A DNA stretch of 64,000 nt from Hydractinia symbiolongicarpus (lineage: Eukaryota; Cnidaria; Hydrozoa; Anthoathecata; Hydractiniidae): positions 1,798,001 through 1,862,000 of the forward strand of contig NC_079878.1 of the NCBI RefSeq assembly GCF_029227915.1, written 5' to 3'. A model generated the notes under the pieces. The model ran no database searches. It saw nothing but the letters and a program-made list of their open reading frames with translations, and was not told the origin of the DNA. Made by a program: the position numbers and the translations under genes. Shown in pieces: positions 19,840-31,200 of this stretch (its first letter is position 1; the number at the start of each line of letters is the position of its first letter).

Positions 19840-20330
19840 TTAATAAATTGTTTATCATTAATAAAACATTTTTTTATTCTAATTATTTAAATTTGTTAAT
19901 ATTACTTTTTATTGATTTAATTTTTTTATCTTTTTTTTCTTTTTAGTTTGACATATCAATCATATTTTTTACGTTTATGCCGATGGGCCACCATAAATTA
20001 GCTGTTGTTTTAGCTAAATGTTGATATTGGACTTTAGGGGTAGAAATACCGGGACGGTTATTGCTGTTGTTGTACTAAACTAAGGAAATCCCCCATAACT
20101 TGACGAGCAGGTAACATAGCAGAAATATTCTTGTTAGAAATCCAGATTTATTTACAAAATCAATACAAAGATAGTCTTATATTTTTGGTTGTTTTGGTTT
20201 CCAAAACATGGAAATTGGTTTCCAAAACATCGAAGGAAATTGAAGAAGAAAGTTATTTTTCCAGAGCATTGCAGCTTCAAGTCCAAGGGCAGTGGACTAG
20301 GTGGGAGAACTACCTGTACAAACTAGTGCC
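19840..20330 (+). repeat. USP-LINE copy C: 5' part duplicated at 24325-24810
   Basis: About 470 bp from TTAATAAATTGTTTATCATT to GGGCAGTGGACTAGGTGGGA are nearly identical to 24325-24805. The frame from 20131 gives RALQLQVQGQWTRWENY, the segment just after the reverse-transcriptase region in RLE-type LINEs. At 20318 it breaks into unrelated DNA, whereas copy E continues. A polymerase catalytic (xADD) region is not visible, so this copy is heavily deleted. Confidence 0.6.
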
Positions 20331-20605
20331 AAAACAAACTCAAATGTGTAAGTAGGTAAAAGCAACAACGATACGAATTGTAGTTGCCGACTCTCCTTTT
20401 TCCAACGTTTAACAAAAGTTATTGGTTTTGGCGGATGGTGTCAATGAATGTGGCTGGTGTCTTGCAGGAGGCAGGGGATGCTTACTCAAGGGCCCGCACC
20501 AGATCCCAAGCGTGAGTGAATTTCACCAATCTTCATGTTTCCACATTCACATGTGTTTGTTTCAGTACAGCCGAAATCCATTAGCTTTTCGATCATCCCT
20601 GTAAA

Positions 20606-21330
20606 GGAGAAAATACAGAAGTTTTCCAGTGGCTTCTTATTCTTTGGAGAGAAACCTCCCTTTTTTTTCATTAACATATCTGTCTTAAAAGGCTAGTTAT
20701 ATCTGCATTGCGATGTAGTTACTCCTATTCTCTTTATGAATACAGGTTTTGTCAACAAAGGCAATACGTGCTATGCCAATGTTATTTTGCAAGCACTAAG
20801 TACTATTCCATCCCTATGGTCCTAGATGGCTTTGAAGTCATCCCATTTGTCACCAATTATGAAGGCGATTGCTCTTACCATGACCATGCTAAACCGTTCT
20901 TTGTGACCCCCGTTGATCCTTTAAACTTTCTCAAGGCCCTGGAACGTAAGATATACTCTTCTGGAAAATCATCTTTCCAATACATTTCTCAGCAAAATGT
21001 AGCACAGATGTTACTTCTTGTCTTTGATGAATTGAAAGGGTACTAAGTAATTGCGTCTCAGAAGATCTCCACAGAAGTATCAGTGTCAGTTACCCGAAAC
21101 ACCTGTCTCTGTTCTTTAGTTAATATTGAAAATCAGGACATCCTAACACTGTCACCGTCTTCCAGCGTCCAATTGTCAGTTAGTACATTTTTAGATTCTG
21201 AAAGTCTGGAGAATGAAAATAAATGGTTTTTCCCACCATGTTCCCGGCACCAAGAAAGCACTTGGGAAACTAGGATTACGAGGAATAGCGAAATTTTAAC
21301 CTTGCATCTGAAAAGATTTGTAAGAGATAG
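20606..21330 (+). pseudogene. USP fragments of copy C
   Basis: After a roughly 130-bp non-coding cassette that recurs at 25455 and 32313, the plus frame at about 20742 reads GFVNKGNTCYANVILQALST. This is a USP Cys box, and it ends in a TAG at 20826. Further blocks in shifted frames give SPSSSVQLSVSTFLDSESLE, the zinc-ribbon-like PPCSRHQEST (the first Cys of a CxxC pair replaced) and EILTLHLKRFVRD. The same stretch is repeated, slightly better preserved, at 25590-26200. It is a dead copy with several stops and frameshifts. Confidence 0.65.
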
Positions 21331-21539
21331 CAGAAGATATCAACTTTCATTAGAAAATGGCGATCTCTGCACAATTCCACGTCAAATATTTGCCTATATA
21401 GCTCCTGCTCGCCTTGTCCAATGCCAATTAAGAGCTTGACGTCATTGCTTACATGCTCTAAAATAAGTGGTCATTTACTTTTACGCGATTCCAAAGATCC
21501 TCTTGTGTCTAACAGTGCACCTACTTTGAAAGTTGGCAT

Positions 21540-23515
21540 GTGGAAAGTGGACAACGCAGTAAGAACAGCAGAGGCAGAGGTGAAAATAAAGTCAGTCGTG
21601 GGAACTCCCCAGTACGGCAAAGCGGGCCTAGGGATCAACAAATCTTTCAAAACAGTGCTATGCGTATCGTAAATTAATATCGAACACAGCTAAAGATATC
21701 GATGAGGAAGGCAACATGGGTAGAGCATTGCAGTTGCAAGTGCAGGGTCAGTGGACGAGATGGGAAAATTACACAAAAAACGATCTATCTTGGAAGTCCA
21801 TTTTTGCCATGTCCCCACACTTGCTTTCCTTCTGTCTTGCTTCTACTTACGATGTTCTTCCCTCATCTAGCAATTTAAAGCGCTGGAACGTTTGTACTGA
21901 ATCTGCTTGTGCCTTATGTTCCAAACAAGTATGTACAACAGCGCATGTTTTAGGCGCTTGCAAGGTTGCTCTATCACAAGGAAGGTTCACTTTCCGCACG
22001 ATGCTGTGCTTCGCGGGCTCCTGTTAAGTCTAGAGCGTTTTTCATCTGAAGTTGTCCCGGAAACTAAAAAGCACCTTAAAGTGTCATTTGTAAAAGCAGG
22101 TAGCTATTCCTCCGCTAAAAGATCAAAACCAACTGGTCTATTCCACCATGCTAGTGACTGGGTGATGTTAGCAGATCTGAATGAAGGATTTGTGTTTCCT
22201 GGCCATATTGCAATCACATCCCTCCAAATTTCCAAATACTACCCTTTGGTCGAGGTAATACGTAGCAACGGGTGGTTTCCGCATCTTTTTGCAGTAGAAG
22301 TGGGTGCTAGGGGCTACTCTTCAAGGTCTCTAACTTGCTGTCTAAAAAGCCTCGGTTTCGCTAGCAAATCTGCGTTTTTAACCGCCCGCAAGCTTGGCGA
22401 TATAAGCATGAAAGCATCCTTTTGCATTTGGATTGCACGAGACTCACCACATTGGTCACAAGATCTTACGCACTGCAGTCCGCCAACATTGCCACGACCA
22501 AAGGATAGTATACCTCATGAAAAGTCCTCGTCTGTTACCAAATCCATTAAAAGTCCATCTTCAGCCATCTCTGACATGCCAAAACCCACGGAACACCATC
22601 ACCTTAGCCAGGAACTTAAACAAAAGGTGAGCATCGTTTACGCTGGTTTGATAAACAAGGGGAACACATGCTACGCAAACTCCATTTTGCAAGCATTAAC
22701 GGTTCTTCCAAGACTTTGGTCTCAATTACCATCAGAGTCCTCTTTGTCATCTCCTCTAGTAAAGTCTATAGTCCTAAATATGTCACTACTGAATCGTTCT
22801 CGTTCACCAATTGATCCTTCCAATTTCTTACGAGCACTGCAAAACAGAATGCATGCTCTTAACAATAACGCGTTTTATCACAATCACCAACAAGATGTGC
22901 CCCAGATCCTTCAATTTGTTTTTGACGAAATTATTGGATCTTCCCCTTTGGTTGACAATCTACTGTCTGTAACTGTGAGCACAACAACGTCATGCAACTC
23001 CTGTTGTTTCTCCACTTCCAGGGAACAAAAGGATTCAATTTTAATTTTACCAACGTGTAAGTCAATAGCAGACTCTTTTAACAAATTTTTACAACCTCAA
23101 GAACTTCTAGGTGACAACAAGTGGTTCTGCCCCCAGTGTTCATCGCATCAAGAGGCCACAATTGAAAGTCAGATTTCTAATTGCGGCGACTTCCTTGTTG
23201 TACAATTGTTAAGATACACATCAGTAAATGGGTCTTCTTTTAAAGACAACAAGTTAGTCAATTGCTTGCCTAAAAAACATCATGTCTTAAAGGTAGCATC
23301 TCACCCAACTGACGATGTGTCTTTCAACAACAAGTATAACTTGGTTGCTACCATTAACCACTCAGGTACATTAAAAGCAGGTCATTACTGGGCCTTCATT
23401 AAGGACCAACAAAACACCTGGTTCAAATGCAACGATCGCTGTATTTCTCAAGTAGACACATTCCACTTGAATAATTCTTCGTCATACATACTTTTCTTTT
23501 CCAGAAGTTAGCTTA
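21540..23515 (+). CDS. USP-LINE copy D: CCHC/RLE remnant fused to an intact USP domain
   Basis: Upstream frames at 21540-21990 give GTPQYGKAGLGI, RALQLQVQGQWTRWEN, LASTYDVLPSSSNLKRW and the CCHC finger CALCSKQVCTTAHVLGAC. A one-base loss near 21997 shifts into the 534-residue frame 21907-23511. Its residues 30-180 are the C-terminal half of an RLE-type LINE nuclease (FVFPGHIAIT, FAVEVGARGYSSRS, KASFCIWIARDS). A deletion at about 22222 removes the RPD..E catalytic stretch. A Pro/Ser linker leads to a complete USP (peptidase C19) domain: Cys box GLINKGNTCYANSILQAL (Cys near residue 255), NHQQDVPQILQFVFDE, the zinc ribbon pair CNSC/CPQC, and His box NHSGTLKAGHYWAFIK (His near residue 493). It ends CNDR...SSYILFFSR. 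The USP part has no lesion. It probably deconjugates ubiquitin. Expression is unproven. Confidence 0.75.
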
Positions 23516-23864
23516 TTTGTATGTCACACAACAAATGGGGGAGGGTATTCATGACCCTAGCGGTTTTATTTACCCCAGCTGATTTATGTTGCTCAGTGCA
23601 CCGTGAAACTGGAGTTTGCTCACTCCTCTCTTTGTATAGAGACACTGTAAGAAGCACAGCAAGGGGTTTGATATCATATCTTGTCTTTGGGCTTAACGAT
23701 CACACTTATTACCCCAGTTCAAAAGGGAAGCAGAGTTTGCTCACTTTGCTTTCAGGATTGACCATCCTGCTGCCCTTAGTCATTTTAGAAGAAGCTTTGC
23801 AAGGGGGTTAGATTTTCTTATCTGGTCTTCGTGGTGTTACGCCCACGCATATTACCCCAGTTAT
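23516..23864 (+). repeat. Tail repeats of USP-LINE copy D
   Basis: Two to three diverged tail units: AAGGGGTTTGATATC...CTTATTACCCCAGTTCAAAA near 23665-23725, and GCAAGGGGGTTAGATTTTCT...CATATTACCCCAGT near 23800-23860. The stem-forming bases TTTGA/TCAAA are kept in the first. They follow the USP stop by about 150 bp. The ORF at 23521-23811 is a chance frame across these repeats. Confidence 0.55.
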
Positions 23865-24320
23865 GACAGGCTGGTACTGTCATTAGGCAGGTCCACAGCA
23901 ACAATTATCTGTGTAAGACTGAGTGTTGGAGCTCCATAACACATGTGGAAAGCTACAGCCAGGGTCACAAGTCCTGGCGCGCAGATAGTTGTTTGCTTCT
24001 TAAACACATTCTCTAAAGAATAATTTTAAATTTATCCGTTTAAGGATATTCACGTTATGATAAGTTTTATTTATCTCATTTGTACCTATTCAATTCATTT
24101 TGAATTGCTTTAATATTTATTGTTTAGTGTTGTGTTCTGTCGCTGTTGTATTTTTCTGCCTTTTACGGTTAATGTTTTTAGGAAATCTTTGCAAAAAGGG
24201 GGATTTTGCTTTTTTGAAAAATCTCTAGAGGGTTGCAACCTCTAACTATAGTAGAACCAGCTGTCATTAGACAAGAAATATCATTACAGCTAGCTGTTTT
24301 GTCACCTCATCATCATTTTT
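23865..24320 (+). repeat. USP-LINE 5' leader (start of copy E)
   Basis: It begins TATGACAGGCTGGTACTGTC. Next come TCCACAG (23892) pairing with TGTGGA (23944) and a GCCAGG/CCTGGC hairpin (23958-23978). An A/T-rich part (TTATTTATCTCA...) is duplicated at 28015-28245. A short hairpin AGAGG-GTTGCAA-CCTCT at about 24226-24242 follows. The tRNA-like head matches 3921-4057 on the minus strand. It directly follows copy D's tail, so copies D and E are arranged head to tail. Confidence 0.55.
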
Positions 24321-24324
24321 TTCT

Positions 24325-27182
24325 TAATAAATTGTTTATCATTAATAAAACATTTTTTTATTCTAATTATTTGAATTTGGTAATATTACTTTTTATTGAT
24401 TTAATTTTTTATCTTTTTATCTTTTTTTTCTTTTTAGTTTGACATATCCATCATATTTTTTACGTTTATACCAATAGGCCACCATAAATTAGCTGTTGTT
24501 CTAGCTAAATGTTGATATTGGACTTTAGGGGTAGAAATACCGGGATGGTTAATGCTGTTGTTGTACTAAACTAAGGGAATCCCCCATAACTTGACGAGCG
24601 GGTAACATGGCAGAAATATTCTTGTTAGAAATCCAGATTTATTTACAAAATCAATACAAAGATAGTCTTATATTTTTGGTTGATTTGGTTTCCAAAACAT
24701 GGAAATTGGTTTCCAAAACATCGAAGGAAATTGAAGAAGAAAGTTATTTTTCCAGAGCATTGCTGCTTCAAGTCCAAGGGCAGTGGACTAGGTGGGAGAA
24801 CTATGTTAAATTCGAATTTTCGTGGAAAGACATACCAGCTACCCTACCAAACCTTTTATCTTTCTGTCTCCAGTCTACATATGATGTCTTGCCATCCCCT
24901 AACAATCTAAAACGTTGGAAAATAATTACATAATCATCTTGTTTTTTGTGCCACAAAGAAATCTGCATCTCCGCTCACATTCTGGGTGCATGTAAAAGAG
25001 CTCTAGTGAAGGGAAGATATACGTTTAGGCACGATTCGGTGCTAGTGCACTTGGTTGGCACCTTAAAACAATTCCTGTCACCACTTCCACTTACCATCTC
25101 TAGGAAATGTAATACGACTTTTGTTTAGGCAAGTACTTATGTTAGTCCCAAATTAAAGACAAAGGTTACAGGTATACATCTCACCAATGATTGAATAGTT
25201 GTTGCCGACACTAGTCCAAACTTTGTTTTTCCAGGTCACATGCTGTGTCACGACTAAGACCTGGCATAGTTGTCTTTTCAAATAAGCTTAAACGAGTTGT
25301 AATTATCGAACTCACTTGCCCTTGCGAAGAAAATACAAATTATTGCCCTCCACCAAAGTCGCTAAATATTCTTGCTTGGTTAACGTAATTCATAGATGTT
25401 TGTTTCAGTACAGCCGAAATCCATTAGCTTTTCGATCATCCCTGTAAAGGGGAGAATACAGAAGTTTTCCAGTGGCTTCTTATTCTTTGAAGAGAAACCT
25501 CCTTTTTTTTTCATTAACATATCTGTCTTAAAAGGCTAGTTATATCTGCATTGCGATGTAGTTACTCCTATTCTCTTTATGAATACAGGTTTTGTCAACA
25601 AAGGCAATACGTGCTATGCCAATGTTATTTTGCAAGCACTAAGTACTTTTCCATCCCTATGGTCCTAGATGGCTTCGGAGTCGTCCCATTTGTCACCAAT
25701 TATGAAGGCGATTGCTCTTACCATGACATGAAGGCGATTGCTCTTACCATGACCATGCTAAACCGTTCTTTGTGACCCCCGTTGATTCTTCAAACTTTCT
25801 CAAGGCCCTGGAACGTAAGATATACTCTTCTGGAAAATCATCTTTCCAATACAATTCTCAGCAAAATGTAGCACAGATGTTACTTCTTGTCTTTGATGAA
25901 TTGAAAGGGTACTAAGTAATTGCGTCTCAGAAGATCTCCACAGAAGTATCGGTGTCAGTTATCCGTAACACCTGTCTCTGTTCTTCAGGTAATATTGAAA
26001 ATCAGGACATCCTAACACTGTCACCGTCTTCCAGCGTCCAATTGTCAGTTAGTACATTTTTAGATTCTGAAAGTCTTGAGAATGAAAATAAATGGTTTTG
26101 CCCACAATGTTCCCGGCACCAAGAGAGCACTTGGGAAACTAGGATTACGAGGACTAGCGAAATTTTAACCTTGCATCTGAAAAGGTTTGTAAGAGATGGA
26201 CAACATCTGCTTAAGGACAATAAATTTGTTGAAAGTTTTTCCTCTTATGTCAATATTCCCATATTTAGTGACTCTGACACATGGCATCAAGACATCAACC
26301 ACTTGCAATTCATGTCATATTACCAGCTCCTCAGAAGTTATAACACCATGCATCCAACTCTCTCTGGACCCTACGTTACAATTTTCCTTAGATAATGCCT
26401 ACTAATGTATACTACTACTGCACTAATGCCTACTTCTGCCATGTTTGCAACGCTCATCAAACTGCTGTAGTTGAAACCCGCCAACCTGGGTTTGGAAATA
26501 TTAGTAGAAACCCTCGTCCCCTTTACAGAAGTCCTATTATTATCCTATTATCTCTTTGGAAAAAGGAAGAATTGTGTTTTTTTCATATCTGCATATTCTT
26601 TAGAAGAGAAAGACTTATGGACTTTAAATTTTAAGACTTAACTGGTCGAGTTTATCGTGCGTGCACTTTGTAACTTTCTTTCTTTTTTGGCAAGCATATG
26701 GACTTCAGGAATTTCGATTGTGCTTTGTATATTAACATGCAACCCTGTATATAAGATATAACGATTTTGAAGTTTTTCATCATATTTGCCAGCGAAAAGT
26801 GCTGGATGAAAACCGTTATCCACCTTCTGCCATGCCTGAAACAATCAAATTGCCTTTTTCGATTAAATTGCGACCCATATATATACGTTTTGCCAGTGCC
26901 AACGGCCTTGTGTCAAAAATTGCCTCTCGTATTACTGCTTACCCTGGTACCCTTTCCATACCTTTAACCGTAGATGGAGAAGTGAAATTTCGTAAAAATT
27001 TTCAATTAAGGGCTATTATCAACCATTGCGGCAACTTAATTAATGGTCACTACACAACCATAGCCTTCGACCAAATGGTACACAGGTGGATGCATTGCAA
27101 CGATAGAGCAGTAATTTTCTGTGATGACCGCCTTATTAACAATCACGAGTCATATGTTTTCTTTTTAGAAGAGCTGAGATAA
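24325..27182 (+). pseudogene. USP-LINE copy E, rearranged
   Basis: The order follows copy D but is broken. 24607-24933 gives VQGQWTRWENY, SWKDIPATLPNLLSF and STYDVLPSPNNLKRW. Then CFLCHKEICISAHILGAC (CCHC finger) and GRYTFRHDSVL follow. A nuclease segment near 25245-25340 reads LRPGIVVFSNK and VVIIELTCPCEEN, with Gly replacing the expected Asp of RPD. A non-coding cassette (25455-25580) precedes a USP Cys box (VNKGNTCYANVILQAL, stop after LWS), zinc-ribbon blocks (WFCPQCSRHQEST at about 26085) and a partial second ribbon (YFCHVCNAHQ at about 26430). The best preserved end, 26799-27182, has INHCGNLINGHYTTIAF and CNDRAV and ends YVFFLEEL. Mixed junctions suggest recombination between copies. 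Confidence 0.65.
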
Positions 27183-27199
27183 GAATATTTTGCCCGGAA

Positions 27200-27380
27200 T
27201 GAGTCAGCAAGGGGGCTTGACTACACTCAGTCTTGTCTTTGGAGAGTGACAACTCCGCTTATTACCCCAGTCAAAAATAAAACAAAATCAAATAAAAATT
27301 AAGTTAGCAAGGGGGTTTGATCACACTAGGTCTTGTCTTTGGAGAGTAACGACTCCACTTATTACCTGAGTTAAAAACAA
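27200..27380 (+). repeat. Two USP-LINE tail units
   Basis: The first unit has CTTGACT...AGTCAAA arms and the inner CTTTGGAGAGTGACAACTCC. The second has TTTGATC...GAGTTAAA with GAGAGTAACGACTCC. They start within 25 bp of the USP stop of copy E. Base changes in the arms are mostly matched by wobble pairs, so the stem appears selected or recently lost. Confidence 0.65.
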
Positions 27381-27435
27381 AGAATAGCACAGTTGAACAG
27401 AAAGTGGTCAAAGTTAATTTTAGAAAGATAGGGAT

Positions 27436-27749
27436 GTCTAGTTTCTGCTGATGACCGTCCGCGGATCTCTTCGAGGTGACCCAGCTAGACATCCAGGGTA
27501 CTTAGGTTCAGAAATATGGGTCGAAACCTACCTGCCCTTGGTTAAAGTTCTGTTCATCTTTTCAAATGTGTTGTGTCCTTTTTATTTCATTTTTTATATT
27601 TTTTTAATTAATTCCTTGTAAAAAGGGAGAATTGTGCTTTTAGAGGCATGTTCTCTAGAGGAGTACAACCTCTAGCTTGTTTCCAAAGACCTAACAGGTT
27701 GAGTTCATCATTGCGGTGGCTTGCCACCTCTTTGTAAATTATTTTCTTA
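27436..27749 (+). repeat. Structured leader-like repeat, copy 2
   Basis: About 95 percent identical by eye to 18531-18843. Within the folded head GTCCGCGGAC becomes GTCCGCGGAT (G-U pair kept), while GTCTAG/CTAGAC and CCTCTTCGAGG-type pairs persist (CTCTTCGAG). It ends in TTTGTAAATTATTTTCTT at both loci, so that point is the homology boundary. It again sits directly after USP-LINE tails. Confidence 0.6.
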
Positions 27750-28014
27750 TTATTACGAATTTTTGTGTCAATTAAAGTGAACGGACTAGGAACCCCGGGA
27801 ACTAACTTTGAGAAATATGATGAAATGTCACAAGTTTTTAATGAGAGGTATACACATTAGATTTTATTGCTCTCCAAACTTGTCGAAACTATCAGGGAAA
27901 AACAATCCGTGAAATTATCAAAATGACAACCTCGACCGCTGGGAACGATACGGATACAAATACTCCTCTCTGGGACATAACCTTATTAGCAACATGTCGA
28001 TATACATATATATG

Positions 28015-28250
28015 GAAAGTTTTATTTATCTCATTCGCACCTATTCATTTCGAATTGTTTTAATATTAATTGTTTTGTGTTGTGTTCTGTCGCTATTGTA
28101 TTTTTCTGCCTCTTTACGGTCAATGTTTTTATGAAATCCTTTCAAAGAAGGGAATTTTGCTTTTTTAAAAAACATTTATAGGGTTACAACCTGTAACTAT
28201 AGTAGAATCAGCTGTCATTAGAGCTAGCTGTTTTGTCACCTTATCATCAA
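28015..28250 (+). repeat. USP-LINE leader fragment
   Basis: It shares TTTATTTATCTCAT...GTTGTGTTCTGTCGCT...AACTATAGTAGAA with 24065-24310. The short hairpin is kept with changes: TATAGG-GTTACAA-CCTGTA instead of AGAGG-GTTGCAA-CCTCT. No coding follows. Confidence 0.6.
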
Positions 28251-31200
28251 TCGGAGAAGAAGTCATTCTTTGAATTGGATATTCTATTTTCAAGACAAAA
28301 AACGTGCAATATTAATATTATTTTCTCGATCTTACCTGTTTAATCGAAGTATTCTTCGTTCGAATAAAATAAAGGTATCGTGCCAATTACCGATATGTCG
28401 TTGTCGTTGTAAAATTTTAAGATTCGCTACGGCCATTGCTGAATCGTTTTCATCATAAAAGTCATAGAATGTTAGCCCACGTAATAAAATTATCGTAGAA
28501 TGTTAGCCCACGTCACTACAATAAAAACATTAACTTTGGCCTAAAACAAGCGATACGATACTAACCTAATCTTTTATATTCCAATTCCAATCTTCTGTTG
28601 TTCATGTTTTCATAGAATGAATCTGGTTGTAGTCGACGTTATGGCTCCTGCTTTTTTGTCAATGCTTGTCGTACAACATTCATGTTTTTCTTTTGTCTTA
28701 CAAAAATAGAAGCATAGATAAAGTTACTCGCGAGTAAAATATTGATAACTAGCTGAATTCCTGTGAGAGAATCCACTGAATCTCTCATTAAAGCGAAGTA
28801 AGGGTTACCACAGAAAAACACACAACACAATAATTTGAAATTTCAAAACTCACATTTCAACTTCGACCCCTGGCTCTTTCTCTCTTATATAACGGGATGG
28901 CAGAAAGAGAAAAGAGCCCTGGGATCGAGGTTGCTCACAATCTGCATTATTTTATCCTTATAATCGGTCAAACAAAACGTCTAAAAATATAAGCGTGTGC
29001 AACAAAAAAAATATGAAGTAAAAATGAGAAATGTTCAAAAAAAAATCAAAGGTGTCTAACAACCGTTACGTAAAAAGCGAAATACGCTGAAACTATATCA
29101 CGCATAAAATCAAAGAAGATAACAATGCAGTCTTTTCGAATTTAAGAATGGAATATGTTTCAAACGGTAATGTAACAGATGTAAACATTGATTTAAGTTT
29201 AGGTTTTAGGTTAAGGTTTTTTAAAACGACATCAATACTGAATGACACAGCTGTAGTGTTAAAAACAGTAACAACGGAAAAATTACTTTTTACAGTTTAT
29301 GTAAATTCTTCTCTAGGATATACACGCTGTATTTATAAGAATAGTGTGTTTTAGTTTCAGCCTGATGTTCTTAACTTTTTTGACAAATGCTATCCTCATT
29401 ATTCTCAATATGTTCTTAGCATGACTATGGCCTGAAAATATATAATGCCTTAATAAAAAAGCCATGCTATAAGTAATAGCAATTTCTACTACATGTAATG
29501 GCCTATTGCCTGGACACAAACACGTTCATTTCGACTTTCTCAGTGGATAGTTTGCTAGCGTTCTCTGGATAAAATTTCAATCAGTTTTTTACTTCGACTG
29601 CTAAACTTTGCTTCATAAATTGGATTAAAATTATTTGATACATTTTCAATCAACTCTCTTTGTAATGTTATATCGTACATTTTTTTATTTTTTAAAAAAA
29701 GTATTTCTAACTAACAACACCAACTTCGTTCGACAACAACAGTTTCCTATTTTTTATTTTAGATTCGAATTACATTCATATTCGAATTCGATGGATTTTT
29801 TATAAAAAGAAGCAACCTCGGTCCCAGAAAACAAAAATGAGGTTTAAGCTAACCTCATGATGAGTAAACATTGTTTAAAATAACTTTTTTCAGGATTACT
29901 TTAAAAAAGAAACAACCTTCTTTGCTTCGGTTTTCTTTTTATAGTTGATAAGCATATTGTTTCCGTTAGATACGCGCGCTCATGGTACACCGGGGTAAAA
30001 TTAAATTATTGTATCCATAACGAGCAACAGGGCTTTTAAAACAATTAAAAACATTTCAAAATAAAATAAAAATTTGCTTCAATAAAATACAGAAAGAGAC
30101 TTTTATTTTTTACAATAATAAGAAAAGATAATTAAAAATATTAAATAGTAACCCCCTGATTTGCGTTTTTTTTAACTTGGTAAATTTTAGCGTAACGTCA
30201 CGTCGTAAAAAAGTGACCCGTACTTTGCGTGTCGTGGACTCACATGGTCACTCACACAAGCGTATTATTATATACACTAGTCGATAAGGCCCGTCGAGAA
30301 ATCCACATAGGCAGGAGGACAATGAAAATATTGGTTATTTTAGTCCTTTTGCTGATGTCAGTAGTGCGTATGCGAGAACAAATTGACGAAATTCAGTTTG
30401 TCCGTTGTGTCTATTGTGTAGAGCTCGAGACGCTCATAAAGAGAATGTATGTGATCATGTGATTTTAATGAACGGTTAATGATATATAAGGGTTTAAAAA
30501 TTATGATGATGTCAGCAAAGACCCGCGAAAACACACAAAATTATTTTTTAGAAATTTGTATAACTGTTGCCTTCAACGTATAGGTCTTTAGATCAAGAAA
30601 ATGTATAGGATTATATACTTTTTGACAAACGGTTGCAGAGATATTAGGGTTTAAAAACCCGTCCATTCCACGGGTGGTTCGAAGCGGAATCTTAGAGCTT
30701 GCGCATGCGCGTGTTTTTAACGACATCCGTAAAGGAATAATGGTGGCTGTCGTCAAACTACGTAGTCAAAACAAACCAAGAGGAAGTTTAAATCTGTTGT
30801 TATCCTCCTATCTAATAATCCAATGGATCTAATTTAGCCGTAGTGAAAAGTCAAAAAAGAGGCTCAGTAAAACATTTTTGTTGTAGTGGAGCTAGGTTCG
30901 AGGAATAAAACTACCCAAGTTGATGAAAGAAAAAATCAAGACTTTAGCTTGTTTGCGTTACTTTTCTAACGTCAAGGTAATTAACTTGTTATTCAGAGTT
31001 TTCCAGGGATGTAGTTATTCAGAGTTTGCTAGGGCTGTAGAAAAGTTATTTTGCATTAAGCACACATGGCCTTAAGAGAAAAATGCAACTTTGAGGTGCT
31101 TTTAGTTTTTTTAATCAGAAAATGAATTTTGAAGTAGGCATATTTTTCACAGTTTCACGATAACTATCAAATACGTATGAAAGCTTCAGTATCGCTTAAC

